DNA of 53,799 nucleotides from Candidatus Limnocylindria bacterium (GTDB taxonomy: Bacteria; Chloroflexota; Limnocylindria; P2-11E), in contig DATDEH010000074.1 of NCBI GenBank assembly GCA_036523395.1, positions 1-53,799 of the forward strand. Direction: 5' to 3'. The position numbers were made by a program, and so were the translations under genes. The notes below the pieces were generated by a model. That model made no database searches and was not told the DNA's origin. It saw nothing but the letters and a program-made list of their open reading frames with translations. Positions 40,388 through 48,621 of this stretch are shown one piece after another; the stretch's first letter is position 1; every line of letters starts with the position of its first letter.

Positions 40388-41209
40388 CTAGTACTGTCCG
40401 AGCGTGCCCCGGATGCGCATCGTGCGCTCGGCCCGCGCGAACGCCCACCTACCGACCGGGAACACAAGGAGCGTCGTGGCGATCAGGCCGACGTACTCGA
40501 GCGTCGGGTCAAAGAGGGGTCGCGCACCGAGCGCGTGCTGGCGCAGTAGATCCATCGCGTACGTCGTGGGAAGCAGCAGCGCGAGGGGCTGAAGCACCAG
40601 CGGCAGGAATGTGATCGGAAAAGACACGCCCGACGCGATCCCATACAGGAAGTTCGTGCAGTCGACGAAGAAGTTCGCCTCGCGGATGACGAGCACGATC
40701 CCGGCGAGGAGGTACGCGACACCGAGCATCGCGACGACCGCGACGAGGAGCGCCGGAAGGGCATAGACGATGTTGAGGCTGAAATGCAGGCCGAAGAAGG
40801 CGATGCCGACGGCGAAGAGCATGAGCTGTCCGACCATGAACTGGGCGATGCCAAAGATGGCCCGCCCGATGAGGATGGTGTCGTGCCGCGTCGGTGTCAG
40901 CCATGTCGGCTCGAGGGTCCCGAGGTCCATCTCCCAGCGAAGCGACATCGCCATCGCCCAGAACGTCGTCGACACGAGCCCGGCGATCACGCCACCCATG
41001 AAGATGAAGCCCGACAGGTTGTCCGTCCCGATCGCGGACTCGAGCCCGATGACGCGCCCGCCGACCGCGAAGGCAGCGCCGAAGAGGAACGCGGGGATCA
41101 CTCCCTGATAGAGGGGAATGAACAAGGTCGCGAACATCGACCACTTGTAGCGCGAGAAATTGCGGATGTCCTTGCGCGCGATCGCGAGCGCCGCGCGGAG
41201 CTCGTCCAT
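40388..41209 (-). CDS. ABC-2 type transporter permease
   Basis: A 273-residue membrane protein with six predicted helices, beginning MDELRAALAIARKDIRNFSRYKW. The ABC-2 signature region RWEMDLGTLEPTWLTPTRHDTILIGRA lies near residue 90, and SFPITFLPLVLQPLALLLPTTYAMDLLR near 205. It overlaps the preceding permease gene by 1 nt (TGATG). It forms a heterodimeric exporter with that permease and the ATPase further upstream. Confidence 0.9.
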   Translation of the reverse strand: MDELRAALAIARKDIRNFSRYKWSMFATLFIPLYQGVIPAFLFGAAFAVGGRVIGLESAIGTDNLSGFIFMGGVIAGLVSTTFWAMAMSLRWEMDLGTLEPTWLTPTRHDTILIGRAIFGIAQFMVGQLMLFAVGIAFFGLHFSLNIVYALPALLVAVVAMLGVAYLLAGIVLVIREANFFVDCTNFLYGIASGVSFPITFLPLVLQPLALLLPTTYAMDLLRQHALGARPLFDPTLEYVGLIATTLLVFPVGRWAFARAERTMRIRGTLGQY

Positions 41210-42048
41210 CAGTACCGGCCGAGCATTCCGCTACGGCGAGCGCCGCGTTCCAGCGCGCGGAACGTCACGATCGCCAGCATGGCGAAAGCTGCCGTGAGGC
41301 CGAACGTGATCGCGAGATCGCCCGCGACATCGCCGAGCCCCAGACCGCGCAGAAGCACCGCGCGGATGTCCTGGACGATGTACGTGGGCGGCAGGACCCA
41401 CGCGACGGCCTGCGCCCAGCCTGGAAGCATCAGTACGGGGAACGTGATGCCACAGGCGAGAACGAAGATGCCACGCACGAGCTGCACGATCGGCCCGATC
41501 TCGCCGAAGCGCAGGACACCCGCCGCAAAGAGCGTGCCGATGGCATACAGCGCCGGCAGCGCGAACGCGATCACGGCCATCGTGCGCAGCACGCCATCGA
41601 GCGGAAGCGCGACGCCGAACAGGATCCACATAGCGGCGCCCATGACCACGAACGTCAGCCCCAGGGTCGGCAGCGCCGCGGCGGGCGGCCCGAACAGCGC
41701 GACGAGCCGTGACGTCGGCGTGAGGAACATCGCCTCGAGCGTTCCGCGCATCTGCTCCGTTCGCAGCGCGGTACCGGGACCCCACAGGATCGTCGACAGC
41801 CACATGTACATGGCAAAGCCGACGAAGACGAAGCCGGCGACCTCCACCGTTCCAGACCGTTCGGCGAACGCGGCGATGGCCTTCGGATCGGAGCCCGAGT
41901 ATGCCTGTCCCATGAGCACGTAGGACGCGGGTAGCAGCACCGGCCAGAAGATGAGGCCGAGCCACATCGTCGGATAGCGCCGGACGGTGCGCAGCTCCTT
42001 TCGCACCGCCGCGACGAACGCGCGGAGGTCGGCGGCGATGAGCGTCAC
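41209..42048 (-). CDS. ABC-2 type transporter permease
   Basis: A 279-residue membrane protein with six predicted helices. LRAFVAAVRKELRTVRRYPTM at the N-terminus, EQMRGTLEAMFLTPTSRLVALFG near 105 and GITFPVLMLPGWAQAVAWVLPPTYIVQDIR near 205 fit ABC-2 permeases. GTG 42048 overlaps the ATPase stop (GTGA). Much longer frames in the same register upstream run antisense to nothing real and are read through the ATPase gene in another frame. Confidence 0.9.
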   Translation of the reverse strand: MTLIAADLRAFVAAVRKELRTVRRYPTMWLGLIFWPVLLPASYVLMGQAYSGSDPKAIAAFAERSGTVEVAGFVFVGFAMYMWLSTILWGPGTALRTEQMRGTLEAMFLTPTSRLVALFGPPAAALPTLGLTFVVMGAAMWILFGVALPLDGVLRTMAVIAFALPALYAIGTLFAAGVLRFGEIGPIVQLVRGIFVLACGITFPVLMLPGWAQAVAWVLPPTYIVQDIRAVLLRGLGLGDVAGDLAITFGLTAAFAMLAIVTFRALERGARRSGMLGRY

Positions 42049-43052
42049 TCGCGCAGCGCGCGACCGGTCAGCGAGAGGAACACGTCCTCGAGCGTCACGG
42101 GCACCACTTCGACGTGGCGCACGGTCGCGCCGGAGGCCTGCGCGGCATCGAACGCGGCCGGCACGAGCTCGCGGGCGGACCGGCAATGCACGGTCACCGC
42201 GAGCGTCCCATCGGTGCGCTCGTGGCGCGCGACGGTCCCGACGCGCGCGAGCCGCTCGAGAAGTGCGGCGCCGTCGCCCGCGAGTCCGATGTCGAGCCGG
42301 ACGATCTCCTCGGCGCGGATCGTCCGCTTCAGCGCGGCCGGCGAGTCGAGCGCGACGATCCTGCCGTGATCGATGATCGCGACGCGGTCGCAGAGCTGGT
42401 CCGCTTCCTCCATGTAGTGCGTGGTCAGCAAGACGGTGCGGCCCTGTGCGCGAAGGTCGCGCACGCGGTCGCGCAAGTCGCGCGCCGACTGCGGATCGAG
42501 GCCGACGGTGGGCTCGTCGAGGATGACGAGCGGCGGATCTGGCAGCAGAGCCCGCGCGAGAGCCAGCCGCTGACGCATCCCCGTCGAATAGCGCTCGACG
42601 TAATCGTCCGCGCGGTCGCTGAGCTTCACGGCGGCGAGCGCCCTGTCGATGCGCTCCTTCATCCCCTTCGGCGGCACGTGATAGAGCGCGGCGAAATACT
42701 CGAGGTTCTCGCGGGCCGTGAGCTTCCAGTACAGGCTGCGCTCGCCGGAGAGCATCGCGCCGAGCTTCGCTCGCACCTCGCGCGGACGGCGCGCGACATC
42801 GATGCCGAGCACCTCGATGGCGCCACTGGTCGGCTCGAGGAGCGTCGAAAGCATCTTCATCGTCGTCGTCTTGCCGGCGCCGTTCGGACCGAGCAGTCCG
42901 AAGATCTCGCCGGTCTCCACTCTCAGGTCGATGCCATCGACAGCCCTGATGCGCGTGCGCTGATCCGGTCGGCCACGCAGCCTGTGCCAGACCGTATGGC
43001 GACCCTTCTCGAATTCCTTGACCAGCCCCGTCGCGACGACGGCGGCGATCAC
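42045..43052 (-). CDS. ABC-2 type transporter ATPase
   Basis: A 335-residue ATPase of the drug-exporter (DrrA/CcmA-like) class. Walker A GPNGAGKTT near residue 55, YVERYSTGMRQRLALARAL signature near 153 (STGMR variant of LSGGQ, typical for this class), Walker B LVILDEPTVGLDPQS and switch TTHYMEEADQL are intact. The C-terminal extension ends VVPVTLEDVFLSLTGRALRE as in DrrA proteins. GTG 43052 has AGGTCGA upstream. Substrate not predictable. Confidence 0.93.
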   Translation of the reverse strand: MIAAVVATGLVKEFEKGRHTVWHRLRGRPDQRTRIRAVDGIDLRVETGEIFGLLGPNGAGKTTTMKMLSTLLEPTSGAIEVLGIDVARRPREVRAKLGAMLSGERSLYWKLTARENLEYFAALYHVPPKGMKERIDRALAAVKLSDRADDYVERYSTGMRQRLALARALLPDPPLVILDEPTVGLDPQSARDLRDRVRDLRAQGRTVLLTTHYMEEADQLCDRVAIIDHGRIVALDSPAALKRTIRAEEIVRLDIGLAGDGAALLERLARVGTVARHERTDGTLAVTVHCRSARELVPAAFDAAQASGATVRHVEVVPVTLEDVFLSLTGRALRE

Positions 43053-43065
43053 TCGACCTGATCAA

Positions 43066-43086
43066 TCTCTCGGCTGTGCCGAGAGA
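43066..43086 (-). terminator. perfect 9-bp hairpin before the ABC exporter operon
   Basis: TCTCTCGGC, loop 3 nt, GCCGAGAGA form a perfect stem in the 88-bp gap between the SHOCT-like gene and the ATPase gene, both on the minus strand. Only TTGATC follows, so it is not a classical T-rich terminator; it may be an attenuator or a protein-binding palindrome. Confidence 0.5.
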
Positions 43087-43140
43087 CACGCTCAAGGCTG
43101 GTGGTCTCGCTCCTCGCGGGTGAACCGCTCGTCGCTCGTC

Positions 43141-43557
43141 TCATTCAACAAAGATCTCGACCCGGTCTTCGTCGTCTGCGATGTCCACGAACTTGCCCGG
43201 GTATTCGATCGAGCGAAGGAGCTCATCGAGGTCGATGCCGAATTTCGACAGGTGGCCGCGGACCAGCCCGCTCGAGGCGAGCTTCATCTTTCCCACTCGC
43301 GCGATCGCGAGAGGGATGGCGACGTTGACCTTCTGCTGCCCGTTCTCGGTGACGCGGATGCGCAGGATGCGCCCGCGGGCGCCGGGCGGGATCGGCGGCT
43401 CGGGTGCGAGCGGTGGCGTGGGCGGGGTGGGCGGCGTCGGCCCGCGCGGCCGTTCGTCGATGTCACCCAGTGCGCGCAGGAGGCGGAAGGCCTGCTCGAC
43501 GTCGACCTTGCCCTCGGCCAGCAGCTTCAGGACCTGCCTGCCCTCGTCGCTCGGCAT
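43141..43557 (-). CDS. SHOCT-like domain protein with proline-rich linker
   Basis: A 138-residue protein. Residues 1-33 (EGRQVLKLLAEGKVDVEQAFRLLRALG) form a SHOCT-like helical hairpin often found in DUF4097-associated proteins. A Pro/Thr repeat linker (PTPPTPPTPP) follows, then a beta-rich domain ILRIRVTENGQQKVNVAIPLAIARVGKM and an acidic C-terminus. It overlaps the DUF4097 gene stop by 1 nt (TGATG), so it is the third member of this unit. Confidence 0.7.
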   Translation of the reverse strand: MPSDEGRQVLKLLAEGKVDVEQAFRLLRALGDIDERPRGPTPPTPPTPPLAPEPPIPPGARGRILRIRVTENGQQKVNVAIPLAIARVGKMKLASSGLVRGHLSKFGIDLDELLRSIEYPGKFVDIADDEDRVEIFVE

Positions 43558-44936
43558 CAGCGCCCCCGGCGAGCGGCATCGAGCGCGGCCGCGGCGTCGT
43601 CCACGCCAAGCTCGCCACGCGCGAGACGCTCGAGCACCGAGCGGACCTCCTCACGCGACGACATGTCCATGGGCTGCGTCCGCTCGACGTCGGCCGCCCT
43701 GGCCTCGTCGGGCGTGAATTCTTCCGTCTGCGCTTCGTCGGGTGTCGACGCGCTCGTCCCGCGCACAGTGAGATCACCACTGACGGTCTTGACGCCGACG
43801 TGGCCGTGGCCACCGCCGACCACCACGCCGTACTCCTTGCGACCGCGCCGCACGATGCGCGCGGGAAGCTCGCACTCGACATCGCCGCTCGCGGTGCGGT
43901 ACTCGATCGTCACGTCCGCTTCTGCGAGCGCCAGCTCCACGTCCCCACTGATCGTCTTGAAGCGGTGTTCTTTCCGAGGATCGAGGCGGCCTTCGATCTG
44001 GACGTCCCCGCTCACAGTGTGCAGCTGGGTCGAGCGCAGTCGTGAGCCGTTGATCGTGACGTCGCCGCTCACGGCGTTCCCCTCGAGGTGCCCGACGTAG
44101 CGCCGGCAGTCGACGTCGCCACTCACCGACTTCAACCGCATCGGTCCCTGCACGTCCTCGAGCCGCACGTCCCCCGACACGGTCTGGATCTCGATCGGCC
44201 CATGAACGCCCTCGACGGACAGCTCACCGCTCACGGTCTGCGCGTCGACCGCGCATTCCGCCGGCACCGTGATGTCGAAGTCGACACGGAAGCGCTTGCC
44301 ACGGAAGAGGTCGAGCCAGCCGCGCTCCTGCTCGTACAGGTGCGGCTCCACGAGAAGCTCGTCACCGTGTTTCTCCATACGCACCTCGAGGTTCTGCAGC
44401 AGCCTCTTCGCGCGGTCCTCGCTGCTTGCGCTCACGCGCTTGCGCGCGACGACCCGGATCTCGCCCGGCGCGCCCGCCGCGGTGACCGAGGTCTCCCCGG
44501 AGACGTTCCGTACCTTCAGGTGCGGCGTCTGCTTGAAGGTGAAGCGCTCCTCGATCGACTCGGAGTAGCTCTCGCCGCCCACATCGCCGACAAAATCCCC
44601 GACGAACGCGCGCGCGAACTTGCCGGCGTCGAACTCGCGGCCGTCGATCTTGAACGCAGCGCTGCCCGATCCGAATTCGATCCTGTGTGAACGGTGCTCC
44701 GCGCGGCGTGACGCGTGATCGGCGTGGCGCGCCTCCCGTTCCGCATCGCGCTCGGCGCGACGCGCCTCGCGTTCCGCGCGGCGCTCCTCGCGCCCTTCCC
44801 GCGACGCCCAGGGCCCGCGATCCGGATCTTCGTCCTTCTCCGCGTCCTTTGCGGCATCCTTCGCGGCATCCTGGGCGGCCTTCTCGGCCGCTTTTGCGGC
44901 GTCGCGCTCCTCGTCGTCGTGGCGGTGTTCGCTCAC
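43557..44936 (-). CDS. DUF4097 beta-helix protein with SHOCT-like tail
   Basis: A 459-residue protein in three parts. Residues 1-85 are a highly charged Lys/Glu/Arg/Ala coiled-coil-like segment with repeats AAKDAAKDAEKD and AEREARRAERD. Residues about 110-400 are a DUF4097 right-handed beta-helix, each turn marked by VSGDV or VSGEL (at least eight turns). The last 35 residues (SSREEVRSVLERLARGELGVDDAAAAL) repeat the SHOCT-like hairpin of its neighbours. No signal peptide or membrane helix, so it is cytoplasmic. GTG 44936 overlaps the DUF2089 stop (GTGA). Confidence 0.8.
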   Translation of the reverse strand: MSEHRHDDEERDAAKAAEKAAQDAAKDAAKDAEKDEDPDRGPWASREGREERRAEREARRAERDAEREARHADHASRRAEHRSHRIEFGSGSAAFKIDGREFDAGKFARAFVGDFVGDVGGESYSESIEERFTFKQTPHLKVRNVSGETSVTAAGAPGEIRVVARKRVSASSEDRAKRLLQNLEVRMEKHGDELLVEPHLYEQERGWLDLFRGKRFRVDFDITVPAECAVDAQTVSGELSVEGVHGPIEIQTVSGDVRLEDVQGPMRLKSVSGDVDCRRYVGHLEGNAVSGDVTINGSRLRSTQLHTVSGDVQIEGRLDPRKEHRFKTISGDVELALAEADVTIEYRTASGDVECELPARIVRRGRKEYGVVVGGGHGHVGVKTVSGDLTVRGTSASTPDEAQTEEFTPDEARAADVERTQPMDMSSREEVRSVLERLARGELGVDDAAAALDAARRGR

Positions 44937-45316
44937 GAGGTCGGCTCGCCTTCGAGCAGATTGGCAGCGTCCTCGGCGGCGATGCGCCCCTCCGCGAGCT
45001 CCCGCAGGATCTCCTTGCGCCGCTCGCTCTCGCGGTCCGGCTCGGCCTGCGACGGGAAGCCGAGCGCGCGGATCATCGCGTCGAGGCGCGAGCGCACCGT
45101 CGGGTACGAGATGCCGAGCTCGCGCTCGATGTCCTTGAAGTTGCCGCGGGCGCGTATGAACGTCTCGAGGAATTCGAGCTGGTCCGGGGAGAGCGCGTGG
45201 AAGCGGCCAAGTGAGAACGAGCCTTCCATGCGCGTGCCGCAGCTGTCGCACTCGAGGCGCACGACCTTTAGCTGTTCCGAGCAGATGGGGCACTTCGCGA
45301 CCACTGGATTCGCCAT
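44933..45316 (-). CDS. DUF2089-domain regulator
   Basis: A 127-residue protein. A zinc ribbon (CPIC at 8-11, CDSC at 22-25) precedes SLGRFHALSPDQLEFLETFIRARGNFKDIERELGISYPTVRSRLDAMI, the helix-turn-helix core of DUF2089, and a C-terminal SHOCT-like hairpin EILRELAEGRIAAEDAANLLEG. It is likely a transcription factor for the DUF4097 and SHOCT genes it precedes. ATG 45316; the codon abuts a hairpin in the leader. Confidence 0.87.
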   Translation of the reverse strand: MANPVVAKCPICSEQLKVVRLECDSCGTRMEGSFSLGRFHALSPDQLEFLETFIRARGNFKDIERELGISYPTVRSRLDAMIRALGFPSQAEPDRESERRKEILRELAEGRIAAEDAANLLEGEPTS

Positions 45317-45329
45317 GCATCGAAGATGC
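45317..45329 (-). promoter_or_regulatory. hairpin abutting the DUF2089 start codon
   Basis: GCATC-TTC-GATGC lies immediately before the ATG. It could be a small translation-control stem or an operator half for the DUF2089 protein itself. TTGACT, a good -35, is found about 25 nt further upstream, but no clear -10 is visible. Confidence 0.35.
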
Positions 45330-45443
45330 GTCTCGACCTAAAGGAAAGTCAAGCGTTCCTCACGGTTCTGTAGCCGAGATATCGAAACGATGAGGTGACG
45401 GAACGCGTCGCGGATCACACAACTGCGCGCAGGCGCCGGACCG

Positions 45444-45890
45444 TCACACGAACAGGTGGTAATGCTGGAACTCGTCGTCCCGCCGCCAGCCGCACGACTC
45501 GTACAGCGCCTGCGCCGTGCTGTTCGTCACCGCCGTTGCCAGGACCAGCCCTTTCGCCTCGGTCTCGACTGCCCACTGCCTCGCGCGATCAAGCAGCCGC
45601 CTGCCGACACCCCCGCGCCGGACACCTGGCCCGACGAACAGATCGTTCAGGATCCAAAGGCCCTTCAGCGACACCGAGGAGAACGACGGGTACAGCTGCG
45701 TGAACCCGAGCGCTTCTCCGTGATCGTCGCCCACTGCCAGGAAGATCACCGACTCACCGCGTCGCAGGCGCTCGTCGAGAAATGCGCGCGCCGCGACGAC
45801 ATCGGAGCGCTGCCCGTAGAACTGCCGATACGCGTCGAACAGCGTCGCGGCATCGTCCAGGTCCGAAAGGGTCGCGCGCTTGATGAGCAT
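45444..45890 (-). CDS. GNAT-family N-acetyltransferase
   Basis: A 148-residue acetyltransferase starting MLIKRATLSDLDDAATLFDAYRQFY. Acetyl-CoA binding motif A is visible as LWILNDLFVGPGVRRGGVGRRLLDRA near 88-113 (GxRGxGxGxxL pattern), and NSTAQALYESCGWRRDDEFQHY near the C-terminus. Substrate unknown. ATG 45890 overlaps the uvrC stop by 1 nt (TGATG). Confidence 0.9.
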   Translation of the reverse strand: MLIKRATLSDLDDAATLFDAYRQFYGQRSDVVAARAFLDERLRRGESVIFLAVGDDHGEALGFTQLYPSFSSVSLKGLWILNDLFVGPGVRRGGVGRRLLDRARQWAVETEAKGLVLATAVTNSTAQALYESCGWRRDDEFQHYHLFV

Positions 45891-47764
45891 CAGGACGACA
45901 GCGCCTGTTTGATCCGCTCCGCGAGCGCCGGTCCCACGCCACCGACCGCTGCGAGCTCCTCGACCGGCGCCTCCTGCATCGCTCTCACGGATCCGAATTT
46001 CCGGAGCAGCGCGCGCTTGCGTGCCGGTCCGACACCGGCGACGTCGTCCAGGATCGATCGGATCGCTCGGCGCGCACGTACCTGCTGGTGGTACGTGACG
46101 GCGAAACGGTGCGCTTCGTCGCGTATCCGCTGGACCAGGTACAGGCCCTGAGCATTGCGCGGCAGGACGATCGGATCGGGCCGGTTCGGTACGAACAGCT
46201 CCTCGCGCTCCTTGGCCAGTGCGGCGATCGGGATCTGCAGCCGGCCCGCGTCCGCGAGTGCGTCGAGGCCCGCGGAGAGCTGTCCCTTGCCACCGTCGAG
46301 GATCACGAGGTCGGGCAGAGGCCACGACGACTGCGCCTCCGGTGACGCACTCCGCGCGAAGCGCCGCTTCAGCGTGTCGCGCATGTTCGTGAAGTCGTCG
46401 TTGCGGTCGGTGATGCGCGCGCGGAAGCGGCGGTACTGCGATCTTGCCGGGCGGCCATCCTCGAACACGACCATCGAGCTCACCACGCTGGTGCCCTGCA
46501 CGTGGCTCACGTCGTAGCACTCGATCCGCTTCGGCGGCCCCTCGAGACCGATGGCCTCCTGAAGCTCTCGTAGCGCGACCTCGGTCTTGCCACGGTCGGC
46601 GAGCCACCGCACGCGTTCCTGTTCGAGCGCGTCCGTCGCGTTGCGCTCCGCGAGCTCCGCAAGGTGTCGTTTCTTGCCGCGCTGCGGCACGAGGAGTCGC
46701 GCCGGACCTCCGCGCCGCTCCGTCAGGAACGTTTCCAGCGAAGCGGATTCGGGCAGCGCCATCGGCGTCACGATCTCCGGCGGCAGCGTCGTCGCGGCGC
46801 TGTAGTGCTGGCGCAGGAACGAGGCGACCACCTCTGGCGGGCCGGCGCCCTCCGAGCCCTCCAGCGCGAAGTGATCGCGTCCGACGATCGTGCCGTCGCG
46901 CACGCGGAAGAGTTGCACGACCGCGTCCCCCTCGGCCAATGCCGCGGCGAGCACGTCGAAGTCGTCACCCTTGTACGCGTGCACCTCCTGCCGATCGAGG
47001 GTGCGATCGATCGCGGTGAGGCGGTCGCGAAGCGCAGCTGCGCGCTCGAACTCGAGCACCTCGGCCGCCGACTCCATCTCCTTGCGCGTCGCGCGCGCGA
47101 GCGTCTCGTAGCGACCTTCCAGGAAGAGAACGCTCTTGTCGATCGTGGCGCGGTACTCGTCCTTCGTCGTGTTGCCGACGCACGGCGCGGTGCAGCGCTT
47201 GAGGTGGAAGAGCAGACATGGTCGCCCGCCGGGGAGCGCGCTCGGCGGTACGGTCCGGCCGCGACCCTCGTCCCCCGCGAGGATCGTGAGCTTGCAGGTG
47301 CGATACGGGAACAGCTTCTGGAGCAGATCGAGCGACTGATCGACCGACTTCGCGTTCGCGAACGGTCCGAAGTAGCGCGCGGTGCGGTCGCCGAGCGAAC
47401 GCGTGCGCAGGATGCGCGGGAAGTCCTCGCCGAGCGTGATCTTCACGTATGGATAGGACTTGTCGTCCTTGAGGCGGATGTTGTACCGAGGCTTGTGCTG
47501 CTTGATGAGGTTCGCCTCGAGGAGGTACGCCTCGGAGATCGACCCCGTCACCGCGAACTCGACCCGTTCCGAACGCTCGACCATGCGGACGTGGCGCACG
47601 TCGAGGCTGGGGCCGAAATACGCGCGGACCCGGTCCCGGAGGACATCGGCCTTGCCCACGTAGAGGACGCGACCGCGGCTGTCCTTGAACAGGTAGACGC
47701 CCGGCGCGTCCGGGAAGGACGCGACCTGGGCCTCGAGGCTCTCGCGCCGCTCGTCCTTGTTCAT
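45890..47764 (-). CDS. uvrC: excinuclease ABC subunit UvrC
   Basis: A 624-residue nuclease making both incisions in nucleotide excision repair. N-terminal GIY-YIG domain GVYLFKDSRGRVLYVGKA near 22-40, the Cys-rich CLLFHLKRCTAPCVG near 183, UVR domain SAAEVLEFERAAALRDRL near 235, RNase H-like domain with ECYDVSHVQGTSVVSSMVVFEDG near 410 and LVILDGGKGQL near 485, and a C-terminal helix-hairpin-helix pair DDVAGVGPARKRALL and AAVGGVGPALAERI. ATG 47764. It is divergent from the iclR-type gene, with a 44-bp shared promoter region. Confidence 0.96.
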   Translation of the reverse strand: MNKDERRESLEAQVASFPDAPGVYLFKDSRGRVLYVGKADVLRDRVRAYFGPSLDVRHVRMVERSERVEFAVTGSISEAYLLEANLIKQHKPRYNIRLKDDKSYPYVKITLGEDFPRILRTRSLGDRTARYFGPFANAKSVDQSLDLLQKLFPYRTCKLTILAGDEGRGRTVPPSALPGGRPCLLFHLKRCTAPCVGNTTKDEYRATIDKSVLFLEGRYETLARATRKEMESAAEVLEFERAAALRDRLTAIDRTLDRQEVHAYKGDDFDVLAAALAEGDAVVQLFRVRDGTIVGRDHFALEGSEGAGPPEVVASFLRQHYSAATTLPPEIVTPMALPESASLETFLTERRGGPARLLVPQRGKKRHLAELAERNATDALEQERVRWLADRGKTEVALRELQEAIGLEGPPKRIECYDVSHVQGTSVVSSMVVFEDGRPARSQYRRFRARITDRNDDFTNMRDTLKRRFARSASPEAQSSWPLPDLVILDGGKGQLSAGLDALADAGRLQIPIAALAKEREELFVPNRPDPIVLPRNAQGLYLVQRIRDEAHRFAVTYHQQVRARRAIRSILDDVAGVGPARKRALLRKFGSVRAMQEAPVEELAAVGGVGPALAERIKQALSS

Positions 47765-47782
47765 GCTCGGGAGTCCAACGGC

Positions 47783-47788
47783 TATCCT
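47783..47788 (+). promoter_or_regulatory. -10 element TATCCT for the IclR unit
   Basis: TATCCT is 20 nt before TTG 47809, and GGAGGG follows, giving a short leader with a normal ribosome binding site. This gene is therefore a leadered contrast to the leaderless pattern. The opposite strand of the same 44 bp must drive uvrC. Confidence 0.4.
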
Positions 47789-47808
47789 TTCACGCGGCGG
47801 AGGGAACT

Positions 47809-48621
47809 TTGCGCGAAGCGAAAGACACCGGCGCGGCCCCGAAGCGTGCTCGGCGATCGGTCCAGTCGGTCGACCGGGCGCTCGACCTGCTCGAGGCGCT
47901 GGCGGCGGCCGAGGGCGAGGTCTCGATCACCGCCCTCGCTGCGCGCACCACCCTCCATGTGTCCACGGTCCATCGTCTCCTATCCACGCTGCTACGTCGC
48001 GGGTATGTTCGCCAGAACCCTGAAACGAGCCGCTACTACGCCGGCGCGAAGCTGGCGACGCTGTCCGAGGGCCGGTCGCGCTTCGGCGAACTCCGCCTCC
48101 GCGTTCGGCCGGTGCTGCGGGCGATCACCGAAGCCACTCGTGAGACCGCCAACCTCGTCGTCCTCGACGATCTGGCCGCCGTGTACATCGAGACGATCCC
48201 GAGTCCGCAGGTGGTGCGGCTCTTCACGCAGGCCGGCAACCGCGTGCCGCTCCACGCTACCGGTGCGGGCAAGGCGATCCTCGCCGCGCTTCCGGCCGCG
48301 CGACGCGACGGCGTCCTCGATCGGCTCGAGCTCCGGCCGTACACGCCGCACACGATCGTCGACCCGGCCACGCTGCGTCGCGCGCTCGAGGAGATCCGCG
48401 AACGCGGTTACGCCATCGACGACGAGGAGTACGACGACGGCGTCCGGTGCGTCGCGGTGCCGGTCATGGGCGCGCCCAGCGAGCTCATCGGCGCCCTCTC
48501 GATCTCAGCGCCGGCGAATCGGCTCACGCGGCAGCGCTGCACGGAGCTCGTTCCGTTGCTGCGGCGCTCGGCGTCGGAGCTCGCCGCGGCCCTCCGCGAG
48601 AAGACCGAGCCGTCGGCGTGA
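47809..48621 (+). CDS. IclR-family transcriptional regulator
   Basis: A 270-residue regulator. N-terminal winged helix SVQSVDRALDLLEALAAAEGEVSITALAARTTLHVSTVHRLLSTL (residues about 14-58), then the IclR effector domain with VYIETIPSPQVVRLFTQAGNRVPLHATGAGKAILAAL and the C-terminal GYAIDDEEYDDGVRCVAVPVMG. TTG start with GGAGGG 5 nt upstream. It overlaps glcD by 4 nt (GTGA), so it is co-transcribed with the glycolate oxidase genes it likely controls. Confidence 0.93.
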   Translation: MREAKDTGAAPKRARRSVQSVDRALDLLEALAAAEGEVSITALAARTTLHVSTVHRLLSTLLRRGYVRQNPETSRYYAGAKLATLSEGRSRFGELRLRVRPVLRAITEATRETANLVVLDDLAAVYIETIPSPQVVRLFTQAGNRVPLHATGAGKAILAALPAARRDGVLDRLELRPYTPHTIVDPATLRRALEEIRERGYAIDDEEYDDGVRCVAVPVMGAPSELIGALSISAPANRLTRQRCTELVPLLRRSASELAAALREKTEPSA

